Below are positions 26,867 to 34,531 of a DNA stretch of 64,000 nt, in pieces. The first letter of the stretch is position 1. Each line of letters starts with the position of its first letter. The stretch is from assembly GCF_022808815.1 (NCBI RefSeq), contig NZ_JAKZLC010000007.1, positions 53,767-117,766 on the forward strand. The letters are read 5' to 3'. The notes beneath the pieces were generated by a model. It had not been told where the DNA came from. It was given only the letters and a program-made list of their open reading frames with translations, and did no database searches. This stretch comes from Geothrix paludis (GTDB lineage Bacteria > Acidobacteriota > Holophagae > Holophagales > Holophagaceae). The position numbers and the translations under genes were made by a program.

Positions 26867-27382
26867 CTAGGGCTTGGCCTTCACACGCTGGTAGTCGTCG
26901 CCCTGGAACTTCAGGGGCTTCTCCACGGGGATGACCAGGTAGGGTTCAGTCTTCCGGCCCCCCTGCTTCGAGGCCAACTGAAGCTGCTGCTGAACTTCTT
27001 CCTTCGCCTGGCGTTCCTTGGCCACCTCGGCGGCGTGGGCGGCGGCCATGCGGGTGAGCTCCTGCTCCTGGCGCTGGGCCTGGACGGCCAAGCCGTCGGC
27101 CCGCTGCTTCTGCTGGAAGCCCCAGGCGCCCAGGCCGGTCAGGACGGCCAGCAGGGGCAGAGCCGCAGCGGCCAGCAGGCCCCAGGTGGGCCGCTTGCGC
27201 TCGGTGCGACGGCGGCGCTGGGCCTCCCGGCGCAGGTCGCTGGCCAGGGCGGTCAGCTCGGCCGTGGGGGCCGCGGGGGCGCTGGCGATGACGGGCCCAA
27301 GGCCCAGAAGGTCGCGGAGCTCCGCCCGCAACTGGACATCCTCGGCGGGTTCGAAACGCCGGGCGGGATCAGACCAGGACAT
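26867..27382 (-). CDS. Probable membrane-bound anti-sigma factor
   Basis: A 171-residue single-pass membrane protein. A cytoplasmic N-terminus (about 1-65) precedes one TM helix (about 67-87, TWGLLAAAALPLLAVLTGLG). The periplasmic part is a coiled coil rich in Gln, Glu and Lys (about 90-140) with a short tail. It overlaps the end of the sigma-factor gene by 14 nt, the standard arrangement of a sigma factor and its regulator. No zinc-binding anti-sigma motif (HxxxCxxC) is present, so assignment rests on topology and context. It might instead be a target or accessory protein of the sigma factor. Terminator behind it. Confidence 0.7.
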   Translation of the reverse strand: MSWSDPARRFEPAEDVQLRAELRDLLGLGPVIASAPAAPTAELTALASDLRREAQRRRRTERKRPTWGLLAAAALPLLAVLTGLGAWGFQQKQRADGLAVQAQRQEQELTRMAAAHAAEVAKERQAKEEVQQQLQLASKQGGRKTEPYLVIPVEKPLKFQGDDYQRVKAKP

Positions 27383-27884
27383 GCACGCCTCCAGAGGGGT
27401 TGAGCTGATCTTTGAGTTGGGCCTTGGCCCGGTGGATGCGGGTCTTCACGGTGGCCTCGGGAATGCCGAGGATGTCCGCGATCTCCCGGATGGACAGCCC
27501 CTCGACCACGAAGAGCCACAGGGCCTCGCGGAAGGTGGGAGAAAGCAGGCGCATCCGCTCCCGGACTTCCTGGTTCAGCACCAGGTCGTCCGCGCCGCCG
27601 GCCAGGCCGGGCTCGGATACAGCCTCCAGGCTGAGGTTCTGGTTCTTCATGGGGCGGCGCTCGGTGAGGGACAGGGTGCGGACGGTGCCATACAGGAAGG
27701 CGGTGGGGTGTTCCACGCGCTCCTCCCGCTGCATGAGGATGACGAAGGCCTCCTGGGCGATGTCCTCGGGAAAGACCGCCCCGTAGCGGCGGGCGTAGCT
27801 CACCAGCCGGGGATAGAGCTCCGCGAAGGCGCCGTGGAAGGCCTCCTCGCTGCCGAACGGGGTTTCCTGGGGGGACTGCTCCAT
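27369..27884 (-). CDS. ECF-type RNA polymerase sigma factor
   Basis: A 171-residue sigma-70 family protein with regions 2 and 4 only. Region 2 (about 15-85) contains YPRLVSYARRYGAVFPEDIAQEAFVILM. Region 4 (about 115-160) is LSPTFREALWLFVVEGLSIREIADILGIPEATVKTRI, with the recognition helix at EATVKTRIHRAK. The start at 27884 is the first Met that begins the family alignment; the open frame continues to 28148 through the neighbouring gene. A TAGGGT box lies about 13 nt upstream. It is divergent from the glycosylase gene and translationally coupled to a probable anti-sigma factor. The regulon is unknown. Confidence 0.9.
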   Translation of the reverse strand: MEQSPQETPFGSEEAFHGAFAELYPRLVSYARRYGAVFPEDIAQEAFVILMQREERVEHPTAFLYGTVRTLSLTERRPMKNQNLSLEAVSEPGLAGGADDLVLNQEVRERMRLLSPTFREALWLFVVEGLSIREIADILGIPEATVKTRIHRAKAQLKDQLNPSGGVHVLV

Positions 27885-27934
27885 GCGGGGCTCCGACACC
27901 CTAGGATGCCCGAACCCGAGGCGAGGTTCCGGGC

Positions 27935-27940
27935 TAGGCT
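27935..27940 (+). promoter_or_regulatory. -10 box (TAGGCT) placed for leaderless transcription of the glycosylase
   Basis: TAGGCT plus GG, then 6 nt (GGAAGG) to the GTG start at 27947. GGAAGG could alternatively act as a ribosome site, but it abuts the start codon with no spacing. Confidence 0.5.
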
Positions 27941-27946
27941 GGAAGG

Positions 27947-28810
27947 GTGACCGACCACCCGCTCCAAGCCTGGCGCGACACCCTGGAGGACCTGGGGGTG
28001 ATGGGCCTTGTCCGAGAGCCGATGGCCGCCCCGGAGCCGATCCCCGCACCCCCCGGTCCCCGTCCGGCAGACCTGCGCCTGGGCTTGAGACCGGCCTCGA
28101 ACCCGGTGGCCCAGCGGCCGGTCCCGCCACGCCCCTCGTCCGCCCCACCCACGGCCTACGTCCGCCCCACGGACCCCATCGGCTGCCCGCCCCCGGAGGC
28201 CGTGGCCGCCGCAGCCACCCTGGCCGACCTGGAGCGGGCCGTCCAGGGCTGCCTGGCCTGCCCCCTGGGCCCGGGGCGCCTGAAGTTCGTATTCGGCGAA
28301 GGCGACCCCGAGGCCCGGCTCATGTTCGTGGGCGAGGGCCCCGGCCGGGACGAGGACCTGCAGGGCCGCCCCTTCGTGGGCAAGGCCGGCGAGCTGCTGG
28401 ACAAGATGATCGGCGCCATCGGGTTGAAGCGCGAGGACACCTACATCGCCAACGTGGTGAAGTGCCGCCCCCCCGACAACCGCACGCCCGCCCCCGAGGA
28501 GGCCCGGGCCTGCCTGGGCTACCTGCACCGCCAGATCGAGCTGATCCAGCCCGCCGTCATCGTCACCCTGGGCGCCACCCCCCTGCGGGAACTGGTGGGT
28601 GTCGGCGAGGGCATCACGAAGGTGCGGGGCCAGTGGAAGCGCGTGCGGATCGCGGGCCGCGAGATCCCCGTCATGCCCACCTTCCACCCCGCCTACGTGC
28701 TGCGCCAGTACACCCAGGACGTGCGCCGCGCTGTCTGGGAGGACCTCAAAGCGGCGAAGGAGTGGGTGGACAAGGCTGCCGAAGACCAAGGACTGAAGAC
28801 TGAAGACTGA
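27947..28810 (+). CDS. Family 4 uracil-DNA glycosylase (Fe-S)
   Basis: Removes uracil from DNA in base-excision repair. The 287-residue protein has a non-conserved proline-rich N-terminus (about 1-90). The catalytic UDG domain has cluster cysteines in GCLACPL, motif A GEGPGRDED, the FVGKAGELLD helix, ANVVKCRPPDNR (another cluster Cys), and the C-terminal motif TFHPAYVLR with its His. This is the thermophile-type UDGa family, also widespread in mesophiles. The start is GTG. The last six codons and the stop lie within a 7-nt tandem repeat (28791-28839), so the C-terminal GLKTED is repeat-encoded. Neighbouring dcd and this enzyme both manage uracil in DNA, but are not linked. Confidence 0.92.
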   Translation: MTDHPLQAWRDTLEDLGVMGLVREPMAAPEPIPAPPGPRPADLRLGLRPASNPVAQRPVPPRPSSAPPTAYVRPTDPIGCPPPEAVAAAATLADLERAVQGCLACPLGPGRLKFVFGEGDPEARLMFVGEGPGRDEDLQGRPFVGKAGELLDKMIGAIGLKREDTYIANVVKCRPPDNRTPAPEEARACLGYLHRQIELIQPAVIVTLGATPLRELVGVGEGITKVRGQWKRVRIAGREIPVMPTFHPAYVLRQYTQDVRRAVWEDLKAAKEWVDKAAEDQGLKTED

Positions 28811-28839
28811 GGACTGAAGACTGAAGACTGAAGACTGAA
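28791..28839. repeat. Seven tandem copies of GACTGAA
   Basis: Seven nearly perfect 7-nt units (one is GACTGAG) overlap the stop codon of the glycosylase gene. The rotated consensus is NCTGANR, shared with the repeats at 14940 and 30381. Confidence 0.95.
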
Positions 28840-28880
28840 GCCTGTCATGTCATGCTAGGCCCAGCTTTCGAGGTCGGCCC

Positions 28881-30245
28881 ATGCGTCTTGTGAACGTGTT
28901 CTTCTTCGTGCTCCTGGCCTTCGTGCTCTTCGTGCTGGGCAACCTGTACCTCACGAACCACGACCTGCTGGTGCGCGAAGTCGTCATCTTCGGCGAGGAC
29001 ATCAAGATCCAGAGCGTGATCCTCCTGGCCTTCCTGCTGGGGTTCCTGCTGAACGTGCTCTACACCGGCATCATGGAGCTGGTGCGCCTGATCCGCGGCC
29101 TGAGCGAATCCGCCGACACCCGCCTGGTGAAGCGGATCTCGGAGCGCGTGCAGGATGCCCGCGACCTCGTGGCCCACGGCCTGCCGCGCGAGGCGAAGAC
29201 GATCCTGGAGGGCATCCTGGAGCAGCGCAAGGAACACGTGCCGGCCCGCATGCTGATGGGCGAGGTGCTCCTGAAGACGGGCCACCCCGAAGAGGCCGTG
29301 ACACTCTTCCGGGCCCTCTGCGAGGAGGATCACGATCACGTCGAGGCCCGCTACCAGCTGGCCGAGGCCCTGATGGCTGTGCGGAATCCCGAGGCGGCCC
29401 TGGGCGTCCTCAAGAAGCTGGCCTCCGACGACCCCAAGAAGGCCCTGCGCGCCCTGCGGCGCATGCGGGCCATCCACATGGATGCCCAGCGCTGGGATGA
29501 GGCGGTGGAGACCCACAAGAGGCTGCAGGCGAACTTCCCCGCCGAGCTCACCCAGGGCGAGAAGGCCCAGGGCGCGGCCCTGGCCTACCAGGCCGGCCTG
29601 GCCAAGGTCGAGGCGGACCAGTTCAAGGATGCCGCCCAGATCTTCCAGCAGGTCATCAAGGACGAGCCGGACTTCGTGCCCGCCTACCTCAGCCTCGGAC
29701 GCTGCATGATCCTCCAGGACCAGGAGGCCCAGGGTCTGGAGATCTGGCTGGAGGGCTTCCGCAAGACCGGCGAAGGCACCTTCCTGCAGGAGATCGAGGA
29801 CTACTTCATCCAGCTCGGCCGCCCCGAGGATGGCCTCGCCCTCATGCGCAAGGTGGCCGCCACCTCCAAGCACGCCACCACCGCCAAGTTCTTCCTGGGC
29901 AAGATGCTCTACCGCCTGGAGATCCTGGACGAGGCCCTGGACCTGTTCCAGGAGGTGCGCAGCCAGGTGGTCTACAGCCCCATCCTGTTCTTCTTCATGG
30001 CCAAGATCCACAGCCGGCGCGCGCGCCTGGACGCCGCCCTCAACGAGTACCGCCAGCTGCTGCGGAACCTGGGTGTCCTCAAGTTCCGCTTCGAGTGCGC
30101 CGTCTGCGGCCACAAGACCCAGGACTACGTGGACCGCTGCGACAGCTGCGGCAGCTGGAACAGCAACCACTTCCTGTTCAAGGAGAGCGACCTGCCCGAG
30201 AACCCGGTCCGGGGGGAATCGGGGAGCTGGATGGCGATGCTGTGA
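28881..30245 (+). CDS. lapB: LapA-LapB fusion: TPR envelope-assembly protein with rubredoxin-like zinc ribbon
   Basis: A 454-residue inner-membrane protein. In E. coli, LapB controls LpxC turnover and couples lipopolysaccharide synthesis to export, and the small membrane protein LapA is encoded just before it. Here the N-terminus (about 1-75) has two TM helices with LapA topology (about 5-22 and 45-65), joined by NLYLTNHDLLVREVVIFGED. TPR helices follow from about 85 to 385. The C-terminus has the LapB rubredoxin-type site, C406/C409 and C420/C423 (CAVC, CDSC). The protein therefore reads as LapA fused to LapB. It carries its own start after a 7-nt repeat array. Terminator and further repeats downstream. 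Confidence 0.9.
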   Translation: MRLVNVFFFVLLAFVLFVLGNLYLTNHDLLVREVVIFGEDIKIQSVILLAFLLGFLLNVLYTGIMELVRLIRGLSESADTRLVKRISERVQDARDLVAHGLPREAKTILEGILEQRKEHVPARMLMGEVLLKTGHPEEAVTLFRALCEEDHDHVEARYQLAEALMAVRNPEAALGVLKKLASDDPKKALRALRRMRAIHMDAQRWDEAVETHKRLQANFPAELTQGEKAQGAALAYQAGLAKVEADQFKDAAQIFQQVIKDEPDFVPAYLSLGRCMILQDQEAQGLEIWLEGFRKTGEGTFLQEIEDYFIQLGRPEDGLALMRKVAATSKHATTAKFFLGKMLYRLEILDEALDLFQEVRSQVVYSPILFFFMAKIHSRRARLDAALNEYRQLLRNLGVLKFRFECAVCGHKTQDYVDRCDSCGSWNSNHFLFKESDLPENPVRGESGSWMAML

Positions 30246-30348
30246 CGGGTGGCGAGGGGCGCGGCAGTGCCGCGTTCCGAGCCGGGCACCCGTCCAGCAG
30301 AGCATCACACCCAGGTTGGCCACGGCTTCGCACGGCTATCAGCCAATA

Positions 30349-30376
30349 AAACGGGGCGCCCTTCGGCGCCCCGTTC
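30349..30376. terminator. Bidirectional terminator hairpin
   Basis: ACGGGGCGCC pairs with GGCGCCCCGT around a CTTC loop, with AATAAAA on the left. It separates the convergent lapB and 30410 genes. Confidence 0.8.
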
Positions 30377-30380
30377 ACTG

Positions 30381-30408
30381 AAAGCTGAGAGCTGACAGCT
30401 GATAGCTC
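30381..30408. repeat. Four tandem copies of a 7-nt unit (ANAGCTG)
   Basis: The units AAAGCTG, AGAGCTG, ACAGCTG and ATAGCTC cycle through all four bases at position 2. Rotated, the consensus is NCTGANR. It touches the stop of the 30410 gene. Confidence 0.85.
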
Positions 30409-30409
30409 C

Positions 30410-30895
30410 CTACGCAATGGCCTGTCGAATATCGAACAGGAGGCGCTTGAGCTCCAGCTCGGAGAGGTTGAGGGGCACCTGCTGCTTCACCTCCTCCTTG
30501 CGGAAGAAGGCGATGCGCTTCACCACCACCTTGTTCTTGCCGAGGCTGATCTCGTTGAACTGGATCTGGGTGTCGTCCTTGTAGGGCGGCAGGCTGCGAA
30601 GCTGGATGTACATCCCCCGACGGTCGTGGTCCACGATCTCCAGGCGCTCCTTCAGGTAGTCCACCTTCTCGGAGAGCATCTCGGCCTTCGTCTTCAGCTT
30701 GGCGAAGCTGAGGCGCTTGGGCGCGTGGCACTCCAGGACCATTTCGCCCAGCTGCACGCCGCCGTCGTCCCGGCGGAGGAACCCCTCCAGGGTGCTGTCC
30801 ATCTCCGCATCGGCCTGGCGGAAGGGCACGAAGCCCTGGAACTCGCCGGGCAGCACGGATTCGTCGTAGCGTTTGGCCTTGCGGGACAGCTTCAT
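30410..30895 (-). CDS. Orphan cytosolic protein, function unknown
   Basis: I do not recognise this 161-residue protein. It is soluble, highly charged and lacks a signal peptide or membrane helix. A central stretch (about 65-90, SFAKLKTKAEMLSEKVDYLKERLEIV) is a good coiled-coil candidate. The remainder looks like mixed beta strands (KNKVVVKRIAFF) ending in an amphipathic helix. The start at 30895 is followed by a normal basic N-terminus, MKLSRKAKR. It stands alone behind a 190-nt, comparatively AT-rich gap that probably contains its promoter. The coding pattern is like its neighbours, so it does not look recently acquired. Confidence 0.7.
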   Translation of the reverse strand: MKLSRKAKRYDESVLPGEFQGFVPFRQADAEMDSTLEGFLRRDDGGVQLGEMVLECHAPKRLSFAKLKTKAEMLSEKVDYLKERLEIVDHDRRGMYIQLRSLPPYKDDTQIQFNEISLGKNKVVVKRIAFFRKEEVKQQVPLNLSELELKRLLFDIRQAIA

Positions 30896-31085
30896 GGCGC
30901 ACCTCGGAAGGGTGGGATCTTCCGATAGGGCCAGAGGCGTGCCAGAGCGTCGCGATCAGGGCAGGTTTAGCACATCATCTGAATAGGCAGGACTTCCTTT
31001 CACCTTCTGCCGAGCTAGACCTGCCCACAGGACGGCAAATCCGTTCAAATGTGTCCAGAAGTGGCCGGTCGATTTACCGTATCGT
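30896..31085. other. Intergenic region, relatively AT-rich, with an inverted repeat
   Basis: A 190-nt gap between two minus-strand genes. GGGCAGGT (30959-30966) and ACCTGCCC (31019-31026) form an 8-bp inverted repeat about 50 nt apart. It probably holds the promoter for the 30410 gene. A small RNA is possible, but I cannot support one. Confidence 0.4.
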
Positions 31086-32072
31086 TCACTTTTCGACGGC
31101 GTCCACCTTGGGCCACCGCCGCCGGTAGACCATGCGGTCCAGGGCCCGGTGGTAGGGGCTCCAGGACCCGCTGTCCGACTCGTCCTGCGCGACCCGGAGC
31201 ATCACCTCCAGCTTGCCGTCCAGGTCGTCCAGGTAGTGGACCAGCAGGGCCTCCGGGGTCTTGGGCAGCACGGGGGAGCCGAATTCCAGCCGGCCATGGT
31301 GGGAGAGGACGATGTGCAGGATCTGCAGGCGGAGGTCCTCGGGAAATCCGGGGATCTTGCCCACCGCCCGGTTGATCCAGTCGGTTTCCAGGGCGATGTG
31401 GCCCAGGAGGTTGCCCGCGTCCGTATAGCCGAAGCTGCGCTGGTAGCTCAATTCCGCCGTCTTGCCCACGTCATGGAGCAGGACCCCCGCCTGCACCAGG
31501 TCCCGGTTCAAGGCCCGGTAGTGGCCGCAGGCCCGGTCGGCCATGCCGGCCACGGACAGGGTGTGCTCCAGGAGGCCGCCCAGGAACACGTGGTGCATGG
31601 ACTTGGCGGCCGGGGCCTGGGCGAAGGCCGCCCGCAGGTCGGCGTCGGCCACGAACAGCGCCTCCAGCAGGCGGCGGATCCAGGGGTCTTCCACGGAGGC
31701 GATAAGCGCGTCCAGCTCGGCCAGCATCTCCGGCACGGGGCGGGCGCTGACGGGGAAGAAGCGGGAGAAGTCGCCCACCTCCGCGTCCGCCGCGAAGCGC
31801 ACCTTGTCCAGCTTCATCTGGAGACGCCCGTTGTAGCTGGTCACGGCGCCCTTCACCCAGAGGAAGGCGTCGGGTTGCACCGCGTCCATGTCGCCTTCGA
31901 TGGCCCGCACGTCCCAGAGGAAGGCCTTGAGGTCACCGGAGGCGTCCGAAAGCTTGAGCTCCAGGTACTCGCTGCCCTTGGCGCTCACCTTGTAGACGGC
32001 CTCCTGGGCCAGGAGGAAACCTTGGAAAACCCCGCCTTCTTTCAGGCTCCGGAGGATCGGCTGGTCGGACAT
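31086..32072 (-). CDS. YhaM-type 3'-5' exoribonuclease (OB-fold plus HD domain)
   Basis: A 328-residue protein with the YhaM/CBF1 layout: an N-terminal OB-fold (about 10-95, with KGSEYLELKLSDASGDLKAFLWD) and an HD phosphohydrolase domain (about 150-310). Metal-binding residues include HHVFLGGLLEHTLSVA, the HD pair in LLHDVGK (H200, D201), GHIALE and LSHHG. Bacillus YhaM degrades short RNA or DNA 3'-5'. The final residues are basic. The gene follows its neighbours on the minus strand after a short gap and starts at 32072 with AAGGAG upstream. It is unlikely to be a nucleotide phosphohydrolase because the OB domain is typical of the exonuclease family. Confidence 0.88.
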   Translation of the reverse strand: MSDQPILRSLKEGGVFQGFLLAQEAVYKVSAKGSEYLELKLSDASGDLKAFLWDVRAIEGDMDAVQPDAFLWVKGAVTSYNGRLQMKLDKVRFAADAEVGDFSRFFPVSARPVPEMLAELDALIASVEDPWIRRLLEALFVADADLRAAFAQAPAAKSMHHVFLGGLLEHTLSVAGMADRACGHYRALNRDLVQAGVLLHDVGKTAELSYQRSFGYTDAGNLLGHIALETDWINRAVGKIPGFPEDLRLQILHIVLSHHGRLEFGSPVLPKTPEALLVHYLDDLDGKLEVMLRVAQDESDSGSWSPYHRALDRMVYRRRWPKVDAVEK

Positions 32073-32123
32073 CGGTTCTCCTTCTGTCCCATCAGGCTCG
32101 GGCGGCCGATGCGACAGCGGCTG

Positions 32124-32447
32124 TCAATGACTGCGCGGCGGCTTGGATGGGGAGGAAAAGGGGTCCTCGTCGCCGTAGCCCAGGTCCAGGGGCAACCGCT
32201 TGTCCTCCAGCACCTCGAAGAGCGACCACTGGTCGGCCTTCTTCACGTTGCCCTCGGGCAGGCTCAGCACCCGCACCTTCAGCACGCGGTTGTACAGGGG
32301 GAACTCCAGCTCGTCCTGGACCTTGACCTCGTGGCTGGCCTTCCGGGGCACGTTGTTCACGCGCACCATGCCCTCGTCGCAGAGCTGGTTGGCCAGCTCG
32401 CGCCGCTTGATGAGCAGGCTCTTCTTGAGGAAGGCGTCGAGGCGCAC
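32124..32447 (-). CDS. S4 RNA-binding domain protein (Hsp15/RlbA-like)
   Basis: A 107-residue protein dominated by one S4 domain (about 1-60): MRLDAFLKKSLLIKRRELANQLCDEGMVRVN, with the later KVQDELEF strand. The S4 fold binds structured RNA. Small proteins of this type, such as Hsp15, bind stalled 50S subunits and rescue ribosome-associated peptidyl-tRNA, and related S4 proteins are rRNA-associated. A charged C-terminal tail (about 85-107) follows. It begins with GTG 4 nt after the SurA-like gene stop and is probably translated from the same mRNA as the two chaperones upstream. Confidence 0.85.
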   Translation of the reverse strand: MRLDAFLKKSLLIKRRELANQLCDEGMVRVNNVPRKASHEVKVQDELEFPLYNRVLKVRVLSLPEGNVKKADQWSLFEVLEDKRLPLDLGYGDEDPFSSPSKPPRSH

Positions 32448-32451
32448 GGCA

Positions 32452-33435
32452 TCAGCCTTTCAGGATCTGTTCCTTGGGCACCAGGTAGCGGATGTTCGCG
32501 CGCATCCGCAGGTTGGCGAGGTACTGCTCGATGGCGTTCTGGGCCTTGGGCTCCTGGAGCTTCTCCAGGATCTTGGCCTTCACTTCCGCGAAGTCCTTGA
32601 CCGGCGCGTCCTCCAGGGCGATGAGCTGGATGAGGTAGATGTCCTTGTCCGTCTCGATGGGAGCCGAGACCTGCTCGGGCTTGAGCTTTACCGCGGCGTC
32701 CTCGATGCTGGCGCGGAGGAAGCCCTTGTTCATCCAGCCCAGGTCGCCGCCGGTGGCCTTGCTGGGGCTCACGGAGTTCTGGCGGGCCAGCTCCTCGAAG
32801 GACTTCCCGGCCTTGAGCGCCGCCTGGATCTCCGCCAGCTTCGCGCGGGTCGCCGCCTGCTCCTCGGGCGTGGCGCCCTTGGCCAGCACCAGCTCCCGGA
32901 TGCGGAAGCGGCTGGGGAGGCGGTACTCGTCCTTGTGGTCCTCGTAGTAGGCCCGCAGCTCGTTGTCCTCCACGGCCACCTTGGAGAACACCTCCCGCTG
33001 CAGGACGTACTGCTGGGTGGCCTGCTGCTTCTGGCGCTTCATGAACTCCGGGAGGCCGATGCCGAGGCTGGTCTTCAGGGCCCGCTCCAGGTCGGCGTCC
33101 GTGGCGAAGTTGTTCTCCTTCTTGATGCCGTCGATGCTGGAGCGGACGTAGTCATCCGTGATGGGCGAGCCCAGCTCGTCGCCCTTGTCCTCCAGCAGGT
33201 AGGCGTCGATCATCCCCTGGAGAGTCTTCTCCCGGGCGGTCTTCAGCTTCTCATCCAGCTCCTTGCCGGAGAACTGGCGGTAGAGGGCCGCGTTCTGCTG
33301 CTCCACCGCCTGCGTCAGGTCGCGGCGGGTGATGATGTGGCTGTTCACGATGACGAGGATCTCCTCGCGCACCTCGGCGGTCAGCCCCGCGGGCGCCAGA
33401 AGCGCCAGGGCGAGGATGGGATTCAGCGCCTTCAA
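32452..33435 (-). CDS. SurA-like periplasmic chaperone / peptidyl-prolyl isomerase
   Basis: A 327-residue exported protein with a signal peptide (about 1-20, ending at LTA). An N-terminal SurA-type chaperone domain (about 22-165) begins REEILVIVNSHIITRRDL. One PpiC/parvulin domain (about 170-265) contains SRFRIRELVL, FEELARQNSVSPSKATGGDLGWMNKG and VSAPIETDKDIYLIQL. A C-terminal helix returns to the chaperone core. It should help fold outer-membrane beta-barrel proteins in the periplasm. The ATG overlaps the stop of the upstream PpiC gene by 4 nt. The parvulin active site appears only partly conserved, so chaperone function may predominate. Confidence 0.88.
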   Translation of the reverse strand: MKALNPILALALLAPAGLTAEVREEILVIVNSHIITRRDLTQAVEQQNAALYRQFSGKELDEKLKTAREKTLQGMIDAYLLEDKGDELGSPITDDYVRSSIDGIKKENNFATDADLERALKTSLGIGLPEFMKRQKQQATQQYVLQREVFSKVAVEDNELRAYYEDHKDEYRLPSRFRIRELVLAKGATPEEQAATRAKLAEIQAALKAGKSFEELARQNSVSPSKATGGDLGWMNKGFLRASIEDAAVKLKPEQVSAPIETDKDIYLIQLIALEDAPVKDFAEVKAKILEKLQEPKAQNAIEQYLANLRMRANIRYLVPKEQILKG

Positions 33436-34505
33436 CGGGCACCTCCCTTGGGCGCTTCGCCGCCTTGGGGAGCGGCCTGGGGGGCGACCTTGGGATCCTC
33501 GGCCTTCGGCGCCGCCGGCGCCTTGGGCGCGGGGGCCTCCGAGGGCGAAGGCTTCGCCAGCTCGAAGGGGATCTCCTTGCGGAGGCTGTCCATCAGCTCG
33601 TTCCAGATCGCGGCCTGGCGCTCGCGCTGGGCGCCCTGCTCGGCCACCTGCTTGGCCTCTTCGAAGGGCACTTCCCGGGCCGGCTTGCGGCTTTCCACCT
33701 TCACCAGGTGGTAGCCGAACTGGGTCTTCACGGGGGCCCCCACCTTGCCGATGGGCTGGGTGCGGGCGGCGGCGCCGAACTCGGGCACCCAGGTGGAGGG
33801 ATCGGCATCCTCGTAGAGGCCGCCGTTCTCCTTGCTGCCGGGATCGTCGCTGTACTTCTTCGCCAGGGCCTCGAACTTGGCGCCCTTCTTCAGCTCGGCC
33901 TGGATCTTCGCGATCCTGGCCTTGGCCTCGGCCTCGCTCAGGCCCTTCTCCTCGCCCTCGCGCTTCACGGACACCAGGATGTGGCGGACGCTGGCCAGCT
34001 CGGGCTGCTTGAAGCGGTCCTTGTGCTTCTCGTAGAACGCCTTCACGTCGTCGTCGGAAACCGCGAGCTTCTTCTGGAGGCCCTCGCTCTCCTTGGCCAG
34101 GTACTCGCGGGCGAGCAGGTCGTCCTTGGTGCGTTCCACGGCCTGCCGGAAGGCGGGGGTCTGGTCCAGCCCCATGCGCTTGGCCTTCACGGCCAGGAGC
34201 TTGCTCTCGGCCATGCGCTTAACGAACTCCTCCTTGCCGCCCTGGATCATGAGGATCTGCATCTGCTCCTGCTGGTTCAGCAGGCGGAAGGCGGCCTGGA
34301 AATCGGCCTCGGTGATGGGCTCGCCGCCCACCTTGGCCAGCACCACCTCTTCAGGCTTGGGCGCGGGGGCCTGCGGCTTCGGGGCCGCTGCCGGAGCGGC
34401 CTGGGCTTGAGCCTGGGCCGGCGCCGGGGCCGGCGCGGGAGCCTTGGCGGGCTCCTGTGCGACGACACCGAGGGCGATCATGGAGATCAGGGAAGCACGG
34501 AGCAT
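33432..34505 (-). CDS. PpiC-type peptidyl-prolyl isomerase with proline/alanine-rich ends
   Basis: A 357-residue exported foldase. A short signal (LRASLISMIALGVVAQ) is followed by a Pro/Ala/Gln-rich linker (about 20-50). An N-terminal SurA_N-like domain spans about 52-170. The parvulin domain (about 175-275) has the active-site-like segments ASVRHILVSV, LAKKYSDDPGSKENGGLYED and QFGYHLVKVESRKP. A charged C-terminal tail, again Pro/Ala-rich, follows. The start at 34505 has AAGGA upstream. The open frame continues to 35195, but that part is a shadow of the BI-1 gene. It is the first gene of a coupled ppiC-surA-S4 operon. Confidence 0.88.
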   Translation of the reverse strand: MLRASLISMIALGVVAQEPAKAPAPAPAPAQAQAQAAPAAAPKPQAPAPKPEEVVLAKVGGEPITEADFQAAFRLLNQQEQMQILMIQGGKEEFVKRMAESKLLAVKAKRMGLDQTPAFRQAVERTKDDLLAREYLAKESEGLQKKLAVSDDDVKAFYEKHKDRFKQPELASVRHILVSVKREGEEKGLSEAEAKARIAKIQAELKKGAKFEALAKKYSDDPGSKENGGLYEDADPSTWVPEFGAAARTQPIGKVGAPVKTQFGYHLVKVESRKPAREVPFEEAKQVAEQGAQRERQAAIWNELMDSLRKEIPFELAKPSPSEAPAPKAPAAPKAEDPKVAPQAAPQGGEAPKGGAR

Positions 34506-34531
34506 GGGATTCCTTGGGTGCCGGGAAGGCG

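Noticed and set aside
30896..31085. Possible small RNA in the AT-richer gap
   Set aside because: An 8-bp inverted repeat is the only structure seen, and there is no terminator with a T-run; a promoter region explains it better.
32122..32127. Perfect TTGACA hexamer on the minus strand
   Set aside because: It lies at the stop codon of the S4 gene and downstream of it, with no -10 box at 16-18 nt; no transcript start is expected there, and YhaM has a normal ribosome site without it.
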